NCBI RefSeq assembly: GCF_002878395.1
Contig: NC_061115.1
Location: 51,449,438-51,513,437 of the forward strand
Source: Capsicum annuum
Lineage: Eukaryota > Streptophyta > Magnoliopsida > Solanales > Solanaceae
Direction of reading: 5' to 3'
Length of the DNA stretch: 64,000 bases
The notes beneath the pieces are model-generated. The model did not search any database. It was given only the letters and a program-made list of their open reading frames with translations, and had not been told where the DNA came from. The position numbers and the translations under genes are program-made. Of this stretch, positions 22,177-34,495 are shown in pieces. Positions within the stretch are counted from its first letter, which is position 1, and every line of letters begins with the position of its first letter.

Positions 22177-24104
22177 TTATGTGTTGAGTCATGGGTCCCT
22201 TTCACCCATGAAGCTCAAGAATCTCTTTTCAAAATCTAAGATTTGTGTATTTATGAATGTTTATGATTTAAATTGAATTGAAATTCATGTTCTAATATTG
22301 TGGGATTTTGATTCATGTTTGAAATTACATATTCCAATTATTGACCCTAGGATGTGGTGATTTGCATAATAATCATGATAAACCCTTAAATTTATACATT
22401 GATTGATGTATCCATGATTATTAGATGTGTTGATGATTGTATAACCAAAGCATGCTCCTCATGTGTTCGATTAAATACCCATGTGAAGGAAAAGTTCCAT
22501 ACTAGTATGATAATATGAAATCCCCATTTATGTACAAGTTTATGAATGTCCAGTATTTGATGAGATGTCTTAGTCAATGAATTATGGATATATGTGTAGC
22601 CATTGCAGTGCTTTAGAACTTGTACTTCATGAAATTTCCAACTTATTGTATTATGGATTGTGATGTTGTCATATATTTAAGAAAGTCATACTTTGTTAGT
22701 TTCCTTCTATCGAGTCCTGGGGGTACTTGTACCCAAAAATTTAGTTGTGTGCTTAGAATCTATGTCATGTTTTCAAGATACTCTCAGTCAAGCCATGATC
22801 CATAGAATTCAGTCAGTCTCATGACTCAAGAAAAAACTCAGCAATCTCAGTAGTATTCTGTCAGTCAATGGAGCTTAGTTAACTCAGTCCAGTCAGTTCA
22901 GGTAATCATGTTCAGTGTCTATTCAGATGGGAATAGAAATTAGCACCGAGCAAACCCAAGGATGGAAACCCACCTGTTATATGAGGGTGTGATTCTTAGA
23001 AGCAATCCTTGTATTCCAGAACTACGTAGCCAGCATAGGTTGAGACATTATAGCCTGTTATATGAGGGTAGATGAGGTGGATTAACCTGTTATATAAGGG
23101 TTCCCACCATTCTCACGAGAGTTAACTGTTATATAAGGGTTATTCATGGATTGTCCTTACTAGTGGCGCGATATTGACACCCTTCCAATTGGGGTTGCAG
23201 ATTGGACTCCAATTCAGCTATATTGTGTTATTTGGGGAATATTAGAAGATGACTACTTTCCATAGTTTCAGTATAGAATTAGGACTATCAGATACAGTCA
23301 TTCAGTCTTAGTAATAGAACTCGGATAGTTTTACAGAATTCAGGACTGTCAGATACGGTCAACTCAAAATAGAATAGAACTCAGCTAGTTCCATCAGAAA
23401 CTAGACTGTCAGATACAGGCGCTCAGTAGTAGTTATTTCAGTTATATAGTTACCAGTATCTCATGTTATCAGTACTCTGATTCAGTAATCACGTTATCAC
23501 AAACTCAATATGGTCATTATGTATTCAAGCATGTATTCTCACGTCCATGTTATCCAGTCAGTTAGTGTAGTTCATGCATGTGATCCCTTTTTATTCAGCC
23601 TACCTCACATGCATACCAGTACATTCAAACATACTGACGCATTTATGCTATGATGTTTTATACCATAGTTTCAGAAGTACAAGCTTCAGAGCATCAGTAG
23701 CATTCCAGCTTAGCAGTCAGAGTTAAAAGTGAGTCCTCATCCTTCGAGGACATGACCATTACTTTATTATCTTATTAATTAATTTATTTTAGTAGTTGGA
23801 GTTAGTTGGGGATATGTCCCATCAACTTTTTATTCAGATAGTACAGTCAGTTAGAGGCTTTTCAGACTATAGTATGTTTAGACAGTTTATTTCAGTTGTT
23901 TTGGGTATTTCATACCCCATCCATATGTTTTGTCAATTATGTTACAGTTTTGAACCTTACGACCTTACAACCTTTATTTTCGCTTTTATATATTATATTA
24001 TGCAGTGTTCAGGTACAGATATCAGTCATGGGTTAGCTTGTGGTCCTTCAGGGTCATGTGCATTGTGTAGCATTTTGGGTACCTGATTTGGGGCGTTATA
24101 AACT

Positions 24105-24117
24105 TGGTATCATAGCC
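24105..24117 (+). promoter_or_regulatory. Primer-binding site of element 1
   Basis: TGGTATCATAGCC starts 5 bp after the LTR and matches the complement of the initiator tRNA-Met 3' end (TGGTATCAGAGCC) except for one base. Confidence 0.85.
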
Positions 24118-24284
24118 TAAGGTTTAATAGTGTTCTAGGAAGTTTGAAATCCGCATCTAGTAGAGTCTTGTCTATTGGGGGTGTTGCGTGCCACATTTAT
24201 GGACTTGAGGCTATAAGATGTTTTAGGAACAGTTTCCCTTCTTTCAGTATTCATATCGTGTCAACGAGTATAATCTCAAGCTAA

Positions 24285-24324
24285 TCTCTCTGTCTAATCC
24301 GTTTCTCCCTTTCTTTTATAGAAC
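24285..24324 (+). promoter_or_regulatory. Candidate 3' splice site before gag of element 1
   Basis: A pyrimidine-rich run with a branch-point-like CTAAT ends in TTTCTTTTATAG|AACATG, with AG at 24320-24321 and the gag ATG at 24325. Paired with the donor at 22171 it would remove a 2150-nt leader intron including the primer-binding site. Confidence 0.45.
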
Positions 24325-25420
24325 ATGCCTCCTAAAAGAAGAAACGGGAATCAGTCAGCCCCTCAGCTCAAAAAACCTTTAGGCGAGCATGTCTCTCATG
24401 CAGAGTTTAAAGTTGTATTCACAACTCTTTGTCAGCTAGTCACTGCTTAGAATAAATGACCAGCTGTCATTTTATCCAACCTAGTGTCAATTCAGCTGCA
24501 ACCAGGATTCGGAACTTTACCTGAATGAATCCTCTATCCTTTTTGTGGTCTAAGTCAGATGAGGAGCCTCAGGAATTTCTTGATCAAGTTCAGAAGGTTA
24601 CAAATATCATGGGGGTTAATTCTAGTGAGAGTGTGAAGCTTGCTACATATCAGTTATAGGATGTTGATCACACTTGGTACAAATAGTGAAAGTTAGAGAG
24701 GGCTGTAGATGCAGGGCCTATTGAGTGGGAGGAGTTTGCTACTGCATTCTTAGATAGATTCTTCCCCCTAGAGCTGAGAGAAGATAAAGTGTTAGAATTT
24801 ATCAACCTCAGGCAGGGCAATATAACAGTGAAAGAGTATTCTCTTAAGTTTACTCAATTAGCTAGATATGCTCCTCATGTGGTTGCAGATAGCAGGGCTA
24901 AGATGAGTAAGTTTGTTTTGGGGGTGAATGATAGTGTAGTCAATGAGTATAGGTCCGTGATATTGAATAGTGACATGAACATAGCCAGGCTTAGAACCCA
25001 TGCTCAGCAGATAGAAGAGAAAAAGATTAAGACAAGGGAGAAGAAGAATAAGAGAGCAATGACAAGAATTTTCAACTTTGCTCAGCCCAAATTAGAAGAA
25101 AACCATTCTCAGTTTCATCCTAAGTCAGCAGTTCCAGCTCCTTCTTCAACTAGTGTTCCAGCTCCTAAGTTTAGGGATTATAATAAAGATAGAGTGCTAG
25201 GCTCTAAGTCTCAGGGCAGTGTTAGCAATGCCCGCACCTATCCTCTTTGCCAGACTTATGGAAAGCACCATCAGGGTACTTGTAGAGCTGGCAGGGGTAT
25301 TTTTTTTAGATGTGGCAAGCCAGGCCACAGAGTCAAGAGACTGTTCTCGGTCAAGTCCTCAGGGTCAGCAAAACCATTTATCAGCTCAGTTTGGTTGGCT
25401 AAACCATCAGGGTGACACCT
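24325..25420 (+). pseudogene. Element 1 gag, broken
   Basis: The start MPPKRRNGNQSAP is typical of Tekay-type Gag and the ATG follows the candidate splice acceptor. A TAG ends this frame at 24448. The capsid-like part continues in other frames: DRFFPLELREDKVLEFINLR, then [16 protein letters not shown]. The zinc knuckle near 25290-25345 reads FFRCGKPGH: its first Cys has become Phe, and a frameshift separates the last Cys (RDCS in the neighbouring frame). Further stops occur, for example TAG at 24657. In an intact element Gag forms the cytoplasmic particle that packages genomic RNA; this copy cannot. Confidence 0.88.
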
Positions 25421-25495
25421 CTAGCGCTACTAGTGGGCAATGTCCAAATCAACTTTATGCTCTCCAGTCCCGGCAAGATCAGAAAAATTCTCCTG

Positions 25496-25998
25496 ATGTG
25501 GTTACTGGTACTTTACAAATCTTTTATGTGCATGTTTACGCTCTGCTAGACCTAGGAGCTTTTTTGTCTTTTGTTACTCCCTATATAGCAAACGATTTCG
25601 GAACCAGTCCTGAAATTCTAGAAGATCCCTTTTAAGTCTCTACCCCAATGGGTAAAACCATCATAGCCTGGCAGGTTTACAGGAACTACCCCATTATGAT
25701 ATTTCAAAAAGTCACTTCAGCAGACTTTATCAAATTAGAGATGACTAATTTTGATGTCATTATCGACATGAATTGGTTTCATTCCTGTTATGCCACAATC
25801 GACTGCAAAAAAAGAATAGTCCAGTTCTAGTTTCTGAATAAACCTGTCCTAGAGTAGAGGGGTAGCACTTCAGCTTTCAGAGGTCAGCTTGTTTCCTACC
25901 TTCGGGCAAGGAAAATGATATATAAGGGATGTGTCTATTATCTTGTTCGAGTCAAGGACACTAGTTTTGAAACTCCCAGTCTTGATTCATTCTAAGTC
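25496..25998 (+). pseudogene. Element 1 protease region, broken
   Basis: The retropepsin active-site segment reads ALLDLGAF near 25540-25563, where family members have D-[TP]-G-A-S, so the Ser has become Phe. The frame stops at TAA 25633. The downstream protease/linker segment (MGKTIIAWQVYRNYPIMIFQ and FDVIIDMNWF) follows from 25648 to a TAG near 25828. The enzyme would cut Gag-Pol in the particle; this copy is inactive. Confidence 0.85.
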
Positions 25999-26790
25999 GT
26001 GAATGAATATTCAGATGTCTTTCTCGAAGATCTTCCAAGAATTCCTCCCAAAATGAGAATAGACTTTGGCATTGATATTTTTTCAGATACTCAACTAATA
26101 TCTATTCCGCCATGCAGAATGGCACCAGCAGAACTCAGAGAATTGAAAGAGAAGTTGAAGGATCTCCTAAATAAGGGATTCATCAGACCCAGCATATCCC
26201 CGTGGGGTGAACCACTCTTATTCTTATGCAAGAAAGATGGTTCCGTCAGAATGTGCATTGATTACCGTCAGCTCAAGAAAGTCATGGTCAAGAACAAGTA
26301 TCCTCTTCCCAGAATTAATGACTTGTTTGACCAAATTCAGGGTGCCAGCTATTTCTCTAAAATAGACCTTAGATCAGGATATCATCAGCTCAGAGTCAGA
26401 GAATGTGACATTTCAAAAATAGCCTTTCATACTCGGTATGGTCACTTTGAATTCTTAGTTATGTTCTTTGGTCTTACCAATGCCCCAGTAGCTTTCATGG
26501 ACTTGATGATCCGGGTGTTCAAGCAGTACTTGGATATGTTCGTCATAGTCTTCATAGATGATATTCTGGTATATTCCCGCAGTGAACATAATCATGCAGA
26601 CCATCTCAAAATCCTACTTCAAACTTTTAGAGATCATCAAATGTTCGCCAAATTCAGTAAGTGCGAATTTTTGCTAAGTTCAGTAGCATTCCTTGGTCAT
26701 ATTATTTCTGGTGATGACATTAGGGTTGATCCTCAAAAGACCGAAGCGGTAAGAAGCTGACCCAGACCTGTCTGTCCATCAGATATCAGG
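25999..26790 (+). pseudogene. Element 1 reverse transcriptase, nearly complete frame
   Basis: One uninterrupted frame of 253 codons (25999-26757) includes the [18 protein letters not shown] entry, [18 protein letters not shown], the first catalytic Asp in [13 protein letters not shown], the palm [10 protein letters not shown] (FIDD at 26551-26562) and VDPQKTEAV. Catalytic residues are kept. It ends at TGA 26758-26760, where family members continue into the FLGLAGYYR thumb, which is present after the stop. It is the best preserved domain in the window but lies within a dead gag-pol. Confidence 0.92.
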
Positions 26791-27420
26791 AATTTCTTGG
26801 GTTTGGCTGGCTATTACAGATGGTTTGTTGAGGTATTTTCTTCTATTGCATCCCCTATGTCTAGATTGACTCAGAAGAAAGTCAAGATTCAGTGGACAGA
26901 TCCTTGCAAGAAGAGTTTTCAGGAGTTGAAGACTCGACTCACCTCAGCTCCAGTCTTATCTCTTCCAGATGGTCCAGATAGGTTTGTAGTGTATATTGAT
27001 GCATCCAGAGTAGGTTTGGGTTATGTCCTCATATAGCATGGTAAGGTCATAGCCTATGCCTCTAGACAACTTCCTCCATAAGAAGAATTATCCTACTCAT
27101 GATCTTGAATAAGCAGCCGTAGTATTTGCCTTAAAGATTTGGAGGCTTTATCTATACATAGTTTATGTGGATGTGTTCACAGATCATAAGAGCCTTCAGT
27201 ATATCTTTTATCAGAAAGATCTTAATATTTTTCAGAGAAGGTGGTTAGAGCTCTTGAAAGATTATGACATGAGCATCCTTTATCATCCGAACAAGGCCAA
27301 TACAGTGGCCGACACTCTCAGTAGACTGTCTATGGGTAGTATTGCTCATGTTGAGGATAGTAAGAAGAAGTTAGCTCAGGAAATCTATTAGCTTGCCAGA
27401 CTAGGCATTTGCTTTGTCGA
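26791..27420 (+). pseudogene. Element 1 RNase H, broken
   Basis: FLGLAGYYRWFVE begins the segment, followed by FQELKTRLTSAPVLSLPDG and the first RNase H Asp in VVYIDASRVGLGYVL. A TAG interrupts at 27034. The second part from 27167 has the DHKSLQYIF and [20 protein letters not shown] segments and [10 protein letters not shown], ending at TAG near 27389. The enzyme would remove RNA from the RNA/DNA hybrid during reverse transcription. Confidence 0.88.
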
Positions 27421-27559
27421 TTCAGAGGAGGGTGACATATGGGTTTAGAGTAGTTCAGAATCATCTCTAGTTTCTGAGGTGAAAGAAAAGCAAGATGGAG
27501 ATCCCAGTCTAGTCAAGTTAAAATAGTTAGACAAGGATTAGAAAGTAGAGGTTTTCTCA

Positions 27560-28720
27560 CAAGGGTAGATTGTGTTCTACGTTGTTAGGGTCGTCTGTGT
27601 ATTCCAGGTGTAGACGACTTAAGACAGCGAATTCTTGTAGAAGTGCATGGTGCATTCTACTCTATTCATCCAGAGGCCACAAAGATGTACTGTGCCCTGT
27701 GAGAAATCTATTGGTGGAGTGGGATGAAGAAAGATGTTGCAGAGTTTATGGCTAAGTGCTTTACATGTCAGCAGGTTAAGATAGAGCATCAGAAACCTAG
27801 TGGATCCATGCAGGAGTTCACTATTTCTTCTTGGAAGTGGGAAGAAGTAAACATTGACTTCGTGGTGGGTTTGCCTCGTACTCGTCGCTAGCATAATTCA
27901 GTTTGGGTCATTGTAGATAGGATGACCAAATCAGCTTATTTCCTTCCAGTCCATACCTCTTGTTCAACCGAGGATTATGCCAAACTTTATGTCAGAGAGT
28001 TGGTCAGATTGCACGGTGTTCTGTTATCTATTATCACAGACAGAGGTACCCAGTTTACCTTTCATTTCTAGAAAGTGTTCATAAAGGGTATTGGTACCCA
28101 AGTTTATCTCAGTACAGCCTTTCATCCGCAGACAGATCGTCAAGAAGAAAGGATCATTCAGACTTTAGAAGATATTCTAAGGGCATGTGCAATTGATTTC
28201 AAGGGTAGTTGGGATGACCACTTGCCTTTGTATGAGTTTGCACATAACTACAGCTATCATTCTAGTATTCAGATGGCTCTATTCGAAGCTCTCTATGGTA
28301 GGAGATATAGATCTCCAATCAGTTGGTTCAAAGTTAGTGAGGCCTCAATTATAGGGTCTGACTTAGTATTTAATGCTTTAGAGAAAATCCAGTTGATTAG
28401 AGAAAGACTCTGGGTTGCTCAGAGCCGATAGAAGTCTTATGCAGATGTGTGCAAAAAGGATCTTTAGTTTGATATTGGTGATTATGTCTATCTAAAGATC
28501 TCTCCCATGAAGGGAGTGAAGAGATTCAGCAAGAAAGGAAAGCTCAGTCCCCGATATGTCGGCCCCTTTAAAAAACTCAGTCTCTTTGGCTAGGTAGCTT
28601 ATGAGCTCGAATTGCCTTCAGATCTAGCCTCAGTTCATACAGTCTTCCATGTCTCTTTTCTCAAGAAGTGCATAGGTGACCCAATAATTATAGTCCCTAT
28701 TCAGAGCATAGATATTCAGA
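27560..28720 (+). pseudogene. Element 1 integrase, broken
   Basis: The zinc-binding head has both His (VEVHGAFYSIHPE, near 27634) and both Cys (AKCFTCQQVK, near 27753), with a TGA between them. The core keeps Asp in NIDFVVGLP (27855), the ITDRGTQF segment (28036) and Glu in QEERIIQTLEDIL (28140), interrupted by TAG stops near 27889 and 28069. The C-terminal part reads SPMKGVKRFSKKGKLSPRYV near 28500, with a TAG near 28592. All catalytic acids can be found, but no single frame holds them. Confidence 0.87.
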
Positions 28721-28734
28721 ACAACCTCTCTTAT

Positions 28735-28893
28735 AAAAAGATTCCAATCAAAATCCTAGACTATCAGACTCGTAGACTAAGGAACGAAAAAGTCCCTCTA
28801 GTCAAACTTCTTTGGAAAAATCAATCCGTTGAGGGAGATACTTGGGAAGTAGAAGTAGATATGCGAACTAAGTATCCTCAAACTCAGATCTAG
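28735..28893 (+). pseudogene. Element 1 C-terminal chromodomain
   Basis: KIPIKILDYQTRRLRNEKVP followed by VKLLWKN and EGDTWEVEVDMRTKYP is a chromovirus chromodomain of the Tekay/Del kind, with the WEVE segment in place. In this clade the domain is thought to direct integration to particular chromatin. It ends at TAG 28891-28893, the natural pol end. Confidence 0.85.
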
Positions 28894-29270
28894 CATAAGG
28901 TAACAGTTCTTAAGCTTTTCAGTTTCATGTTCAGGTTTCAGTGACAAGCTTGGTATCCATTTTATATTTAGAATTCCATTACAACTTGGTAGGAAATGCC
29001 ATTGCTATCTAGTCATGCATTCATATGTCAGTTCAGTTTTATAATCATGCATCAGACATGTATTCTCATTGTGAGAACCTTAGTTCATCAAAACACTCAG
29101 TCATGCATTCATGAATCAGTTACACATGCATCAGATATACATGTTCAGTATGATATATTCAGTTATCAGTCATGTCAGTCATGAGATCATATTCCAGTTG
29201 TTCATGTTCAGTATATACGTTAGTTTATCTTCTCTTCTCTTACTCAATCTCATTCAACGACGAATTTTCT

Positions 29271-29280
29271 CAAGGGGAGA
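29271..29280 (+). promoter_or_regulatory. Polypurine tract of element 1
   Basis: CAAGGGGAGA lies 3 bp before the 3' LTR start, the usual second-strand primer position. Confidence 0.85.
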
Positions 29281-29283
29281 TAT

Positions 29284-31922
29284 TGCAATACCCCGTACTT
29301 CTACGTAGCTTGAAATCATCCCAAGAATGTTAGAAACTTATCTTGAAAGATAAATACATTTATGTACACGTGGAATTTTTAAGATTTTTACTTTTTTTGG
29401 TGTGAAATTAAATTAGCTTTCCAACTATTCCAATTTCATCCAAATCTGGTATCGGAATCAAAAGTTGTGGATATTTTACCAAGAGCAGTTCGAACCGCCC
29501 AGGTGCAACGGGCAGGTCAACGGACCATCGATCTAACGATGGACCTTCACCTAGACAATCGCAGCTAAGGTAGTAAGTCAGTCTTCTGGCTAAGGTGCAA
29601 CGGACAGGTTGATAGACCATCGAACTTATGACGGATCGTCGCCTAAGCCATTGCTACTAAGGTAGTGAGTCCCTATTCTGGCCCAGGTGCGACGGTCAGA
29701 ATGACGGACCATCGAGCCAGCGACAGACCATAACATAAGCTATCGCAGATCCCGTTCAGTAAATTCTAGGCCATTTTTAAAAGGGTATTTAGGTCTTTTT
29801 TCATCCACTTTAACTTCTAATTACACCAGACCATAGCCCATAACTTCATTATCAGTCTACAACATCAAATTAGGGTTTTCTCTAAAAAATAATCCCCAAG
29901 AAACAAGATCCAAACCCTTCTTCAAGAAACTAAGAGATTCCAAGTTCTTCAAGCACAAGAACTTCAAGAAACTCACAATCAAGGTATGCCATATGTTGAT
30001 TCATGAGTCCCTTTCACCCATGAAGCTCAAGAATCTCTTTTCAAAATCCAAGATTTGTGTATTTATGAATGTTCATGATTTAAATTGAATTGAAATTCAT
30101 GTTCATGATGTTGTGGGGTTTTGATTCATGATTGAAATTAAATATTCCAATGATTGACCCTAGGATATGGTGATTTACATAATAATCATGATAAACCCTT
30201 AAATTTACACGTTGATTGATGTATCCATGATTATTAGATGTATTGATGATTGTTTAACCAAAGCATGCTCCTCATATGTTCGATTAAATGCCTATATGAA
30301 GGAAGAGTGTCATACTAGTATGATAATATGAAATCCCCTTTTATGTACAAGTTTATGCATGTCCAGTGTTTGATGAAATGTCTTAGTTAATGAATTATGG
30401 ATATATGTGTAGCCGTTGTGGTGCTTTAGAACTCCTACTTCATGAAATCTCCCATTTATTGTATTATAGATTATGATATTGGTCGTGTATTCAGAAAAGT
30501 CATGTTTTGTCAGTTTCCTTCTATTGAGTCCTGGGGGTATTTGTAACCAAAAATTTAGTTGTGTAACTAGAATTAGTGTCATGTTTTCAAGATACTCTCA
30601 ATCAAGCCATGATCCATAGAATTTAGTCAGTCTCATAACTCAGGAAAAAACTCAGTAATCTCAATAGTATTCCGTCAGTTAACAAAACTCAGTTAACTCA
30701 TTCCAGCCAGTTCAGTTAATCATGTTCAATGTCTATTTAGATGGGAATAGAAATTAGCATCAAGCGAACCCAAAGATGGAAACCCACCAGTTATATGAGA
30801 GTGTGATTCTTAGAAGCAATCTTTGCATTTCAGAACTATGTAGCCAGCATAGGTTGAGACATCATAGCCCATTATATAAGGGTAGATAAGCTATATTAAT
30901 CGTTTATATGAGGTTTACCACCATTCTCATGAGATTTACCTATTATATAAGGGTTACTCATAGATTGTCCTTACTGGTGGCGCAGTATTGACACCCTTTT
31001 AATTGGGGTTATAGATTGAACCCTAACTCAGCTATATTGCATTATTTGGGGCATGTTAGATAGATGACTACTTCCCACAGTTTCATTATAGAATCAGGAC
31101 TATCAGATACAGTCATTTAGTCTCAGTAATAGAACTCAGATAGTTCTACAGAATTTAGGATAGTCAGATACAGTCAACTCAGAATAGAATGGAACTCAGC
31201 TAGTTCCATCAGATACTAGACTGTCAAATATAGTCGCTTAGTAGTTGTCATTTCAGTTATACATTTTTCAGTATCTCATGTTATCAGTACTCTGATTCAG
31301 TAATCACGTTATCACAAACTCAGTTATGATCATTATGTATTCATGCATGTATTTTCACGTTCATGTTATCCAATCAGTTAGTGTAGTTCATGCATGTGAA
31401 CCCTTTTTATTTAGCCTACCTCACATGCATACCAGTACATTCAAATGCACTGATGCATTTGCGCTATGGTGTTTTATACCATAGGTTCAGAAGCATGAGC
31501 TCCAGAGCATCAGTATCATTCCAGTCTCAGCAGTCAGAGTTAGCAGTGAGTCCTTATCCTTTGAGGACATGACTATTACTTTATTATCTCATTAATTAAT
31601 TAATTTCAGTATTTGGAGTTAGTTGGGTACATGTCCCATCAATTCCTTATTTAGACAGTACAGTCGGTTAAAGGCTTTTTAGACTACAGTACGTTCAGAC
31701 AGTTTATTTCAGTTGTTTTGGGTATTCCATACCCCATCCATGTGTTATGTTTTATTAGTTATATTACATTTTTTAACCTTACGGTATTACAACCTTTATT
31801 TCCGCATTTATATAGTATATTATGCAGTGTTCAGGTACAGATATCATTCATGGGATAGCTTGTGGTCCTTTGGGGTCATGAGTACTGTGTAGTATTTTGG
31901 GTACCAGATTTAGGGCGTTACA
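29284..31922 (+). mobile_element. Element 1, 3' LTR (2639 bp)
   Basis: Starts TGCAATACCCCGTAC and ends GGGCGTTACA; aligns throughout with 21505-24100. Followed by target copy TATGC (31923-31927), after which element 2's LTR resumes. It has the CG-rich block (29505-29745), the donor-like CAAG|GTATG (29981-29988) and the closing TAGCTTGTGGTCCTTTGGGG block. Confidence 0.92.
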
Positions 31923-31927
31923 TATGC

Positions 31928-34281
31928 ATAGTACATTCTAGTTCTTTGGTAGTGTTATGAGTGAGTTTGATGTACATTAAAGCCTCAAATAACTCTCAGC
32001 TATTAGACGAATCAAAATAATACTTACCGATTGAATTTTTGACAAGAATGTATCTTTAGTTAACTTCAAATGAGCATAAATTTTGATCTATTAAGAATTT
32101 TCCAGCTCAAGACCCACCAAACTTTAGGAAATAGAATTAGCTTTCTAGTGATACCAATTTCGTCTAAATCTGATAGTCGGGTGAGACGTTATGACACTTT
32201 TAGTGAAAAATAATAGCCCAACGCATAGGGCCATGTCGCGGTGATGGCCAAAATCATGTTCATCCTTTTTCAGTGTGTCACCGTAATAAGCACTGCATCG
32301 TACCAAGGGGAATTTTCACATTCATCATTTTTTGGTGAGGGACTGTAATTAGCACCGCGTTGCACCAAGGTGCCATTTCGGAATTGTCCATTTTTAGTGG
32401 CTCAATGCAATTTCACCGCATCGCGCCGATGGGTAGATTTGGTATTGTCCCTTTTCTAGTAACCCGACGCAACTGCACCGTATCACGCCGAAGGCTAAAA
32501 TCGGTATTTTGAGTTCGGTTTTGCATTTTTAATTCCCAAGGGAATTTAAGTCCTTTTTCCTCACCCCATTCAGTCCAAATATGGGATTTAAGTCTCACAA
32601 AGCATTATTTGTTCATTATTTTCACAATTTACTCAAATTAAAGTAGCCCTCTTTCAAGAACAAACCCTATCACTTCAAGATTCAAGATCAAATCTCAAGA
32701 ATTCACCATCAATTCTCATAAATTCATAAATCAAGGAATGTTTGGTGTTCATCCTTGGGTTCCTTCCACCCTTCGAGTTCAAGAATCCTTTTTGAGAACT
32801 TGAATTATGGTTTATATTCTTAAATTGAGTTTCGTTCATATATGTGTTGATTTTATGGGTTTCATATTAGGAAGATTATAAATTTCAAGTAAATAAACTA
32901 GCATGTGTGTTGATTTACGTACTACTTACGTCATAACCTATGAATTATGAGTTGAATGTTGTAATCGTGATATCCCCATGTTATTCTTTCTCATATTCAA
33001 AAACCATACTCCCCAAGTGGTTGAAAAATATCCATGTGAATGAATTGTGCATGATGTCCTAACTGTAATGCTTTTAAGATAGTGATGTGGTTCTATTATT
33101 TACGCTATCGAGCCCTGGGGGTATTGTATACCTAAAGCTGCTTAATGACTAGAATGATTCTGTAGTATAATAAACAATAGCATTCAGTCAGTTAACAAAA
33201 TTAGCGTGAGTTTAGTTAAACTTAGTACAGTCTAATGATCAGTGTTAGTTCATTTGGGAGTAGGATTCAGCACCGAGCGATCCCAGAGATGGGGGCATTC
33301 CTGCCAGTATAGGGTTTGACCCTTAGTAGCAGTCCTTGAGTTAAAGAACCACGTAGCCAGTCAAGGGTTGACGTAACTATATATATCTCATGAGTCTTCC
33401 TACGAGAATAGGGTTGACCCAACCAGTGTTAGTAACCCATGGCACGGTGCTAACACCCTTCCAACTAGGGTTATAGATTGGACCCCAAATTAGTCTATAA
33501 TCAGGGTATGTTGGTTAGATGATAACTCCCATAGTCTCAATTCTAATATTTAGTATTCAGTATTTGACATTCAGTACAGAACTCAGTTCAGTTCTATACG
33601 ATCATAACTTTCAGTTATCAGTAATCAACATAAAAAACTCAGTACTTCAGTTTTAGTCTAATTCAGACAGACGATATATGCTTGATATTGCATATTCGTT
33701 ATCTTTAGTAGTCCCATTCTTGCATATACTCTCATCTAGATACTTCATGATATTTAGCCATTATTGCTCATGCATATAAATCCATGCATATTAGCCTAAC
33801 CTCGCCTAACATACCAGTACATTCAAAGTACTGATGCATACTTTCTATTTGCGCTATGATGTCTCATATTATAGGTTTAGAAACTGAGGTTCCAGACCGT
33901 ACCTAGCTAGATTAGTCGATCAACCATAGCTATAGTAGTGAGTCCTCATCTACTGAGGATGCGATACTTATTTAGTCATTGCATTATTTCAGTATTTTAA
34001 TTATTTCAAATAACAATTGTGAGTTAGTTGGGGCCTGTCCCATCAACTTTTTTATTTCAGATGTTTAGAGGCTTTTAGAAATATCAGTTAGCAGTTACTC
34101 TATAGATGTATTCAATTTTGATTCAGTTTTATGAACCTTATGGCACTTTCAGTTTTACTTTTGCAAATACTTTATGATTATTATTCAGTGCTCACAGCAT
34201 ATACCAGTCATGGGTTAGCTTGTGGTCCTTCGGGGTTGTGAGCACCATGTAATGCCCAGGGTGTAGTTTTGGGGTGTTACA
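31928..34281 (+). mobile_element. Element 2, 5' LTR, remainder
   Basis: ATAGTACATTCTAGTTCTTT matches the 3' LTR at about 39339 and continues to GGGGTGTTACA. With 21451-21504 the LTR is 2408 bp. The CG-rich repeat block lies at 32215-32505. The donor-like site is mutated here (TCAAGGAATG at 32731, GT to GA). Confidence 0.92.
32215..32505 (+). repeat. ACCGCATCGCGCCGAAGG-type repeat block in the LTR of element 2
   Basis: About four imperfect units of roughly 60-70 bp, each with an ACCGCRTCGCRCCRA-like core and a TTTTCAGTG / TTGTCCCTTTT spacer. The 3' LTR has the same block at 39630-39915. Many core CpGs differ as CA or TG between copies, as expected from loss of methylated cytosines. Confidence 0.75.
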
Positions 34282-34285
34282 AATA

Positions 34286-34298
34286 TGGTAACAGAGCC
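34286..34298 (+). promoter_or_regulatory. Primer-binding site of element 2
   Basis: TGGTAACAGAGCC, 5 bp after the LTR, matches the initiator tRNA-Met complement with one change. Confidence 0.85.
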
Positions 34299-34495
34299 TA
34301 AGGTATCATGGGGAATCTGAAATCCGCATTAAGTAGAGTCTTATGCATGTATGTATAGCACGCCACACTTATGGGCAAGAGGCTATGAGGCATTTTAGGA
34401 AATGTTCCCTTCTTTCAGTGTTCATATCATGCGAGTGAGCATGAGCTCAAGTTAAACTCTCTGTCTAATCTAAATTTCCCTTCCGTTTACAAAAC

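Larger units (their letters stand above)
21505..24100 (+). mobile_element. Element 1, 5' LTR (2596 bp)
   Basis: Starts TATAATACCCCG and ends GGGCGTTATA; the 3' LTR keeps TG..CA at these places (TGCAATACC..GCGTTACA), so both terminal dinucleotides have decayed by transitions. The target copies are CATGC (21500-21504) and TATGC (31923-31927). Six mismatches occur in 60 aligned bases near the starts of the two LTRs (21511-21570), showing an old insertion. A CG-rich repeat block lies at 21721-21955, and a splice-donor-like CAAG|GTATG at 22168-22176. Confidence 0.92.
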
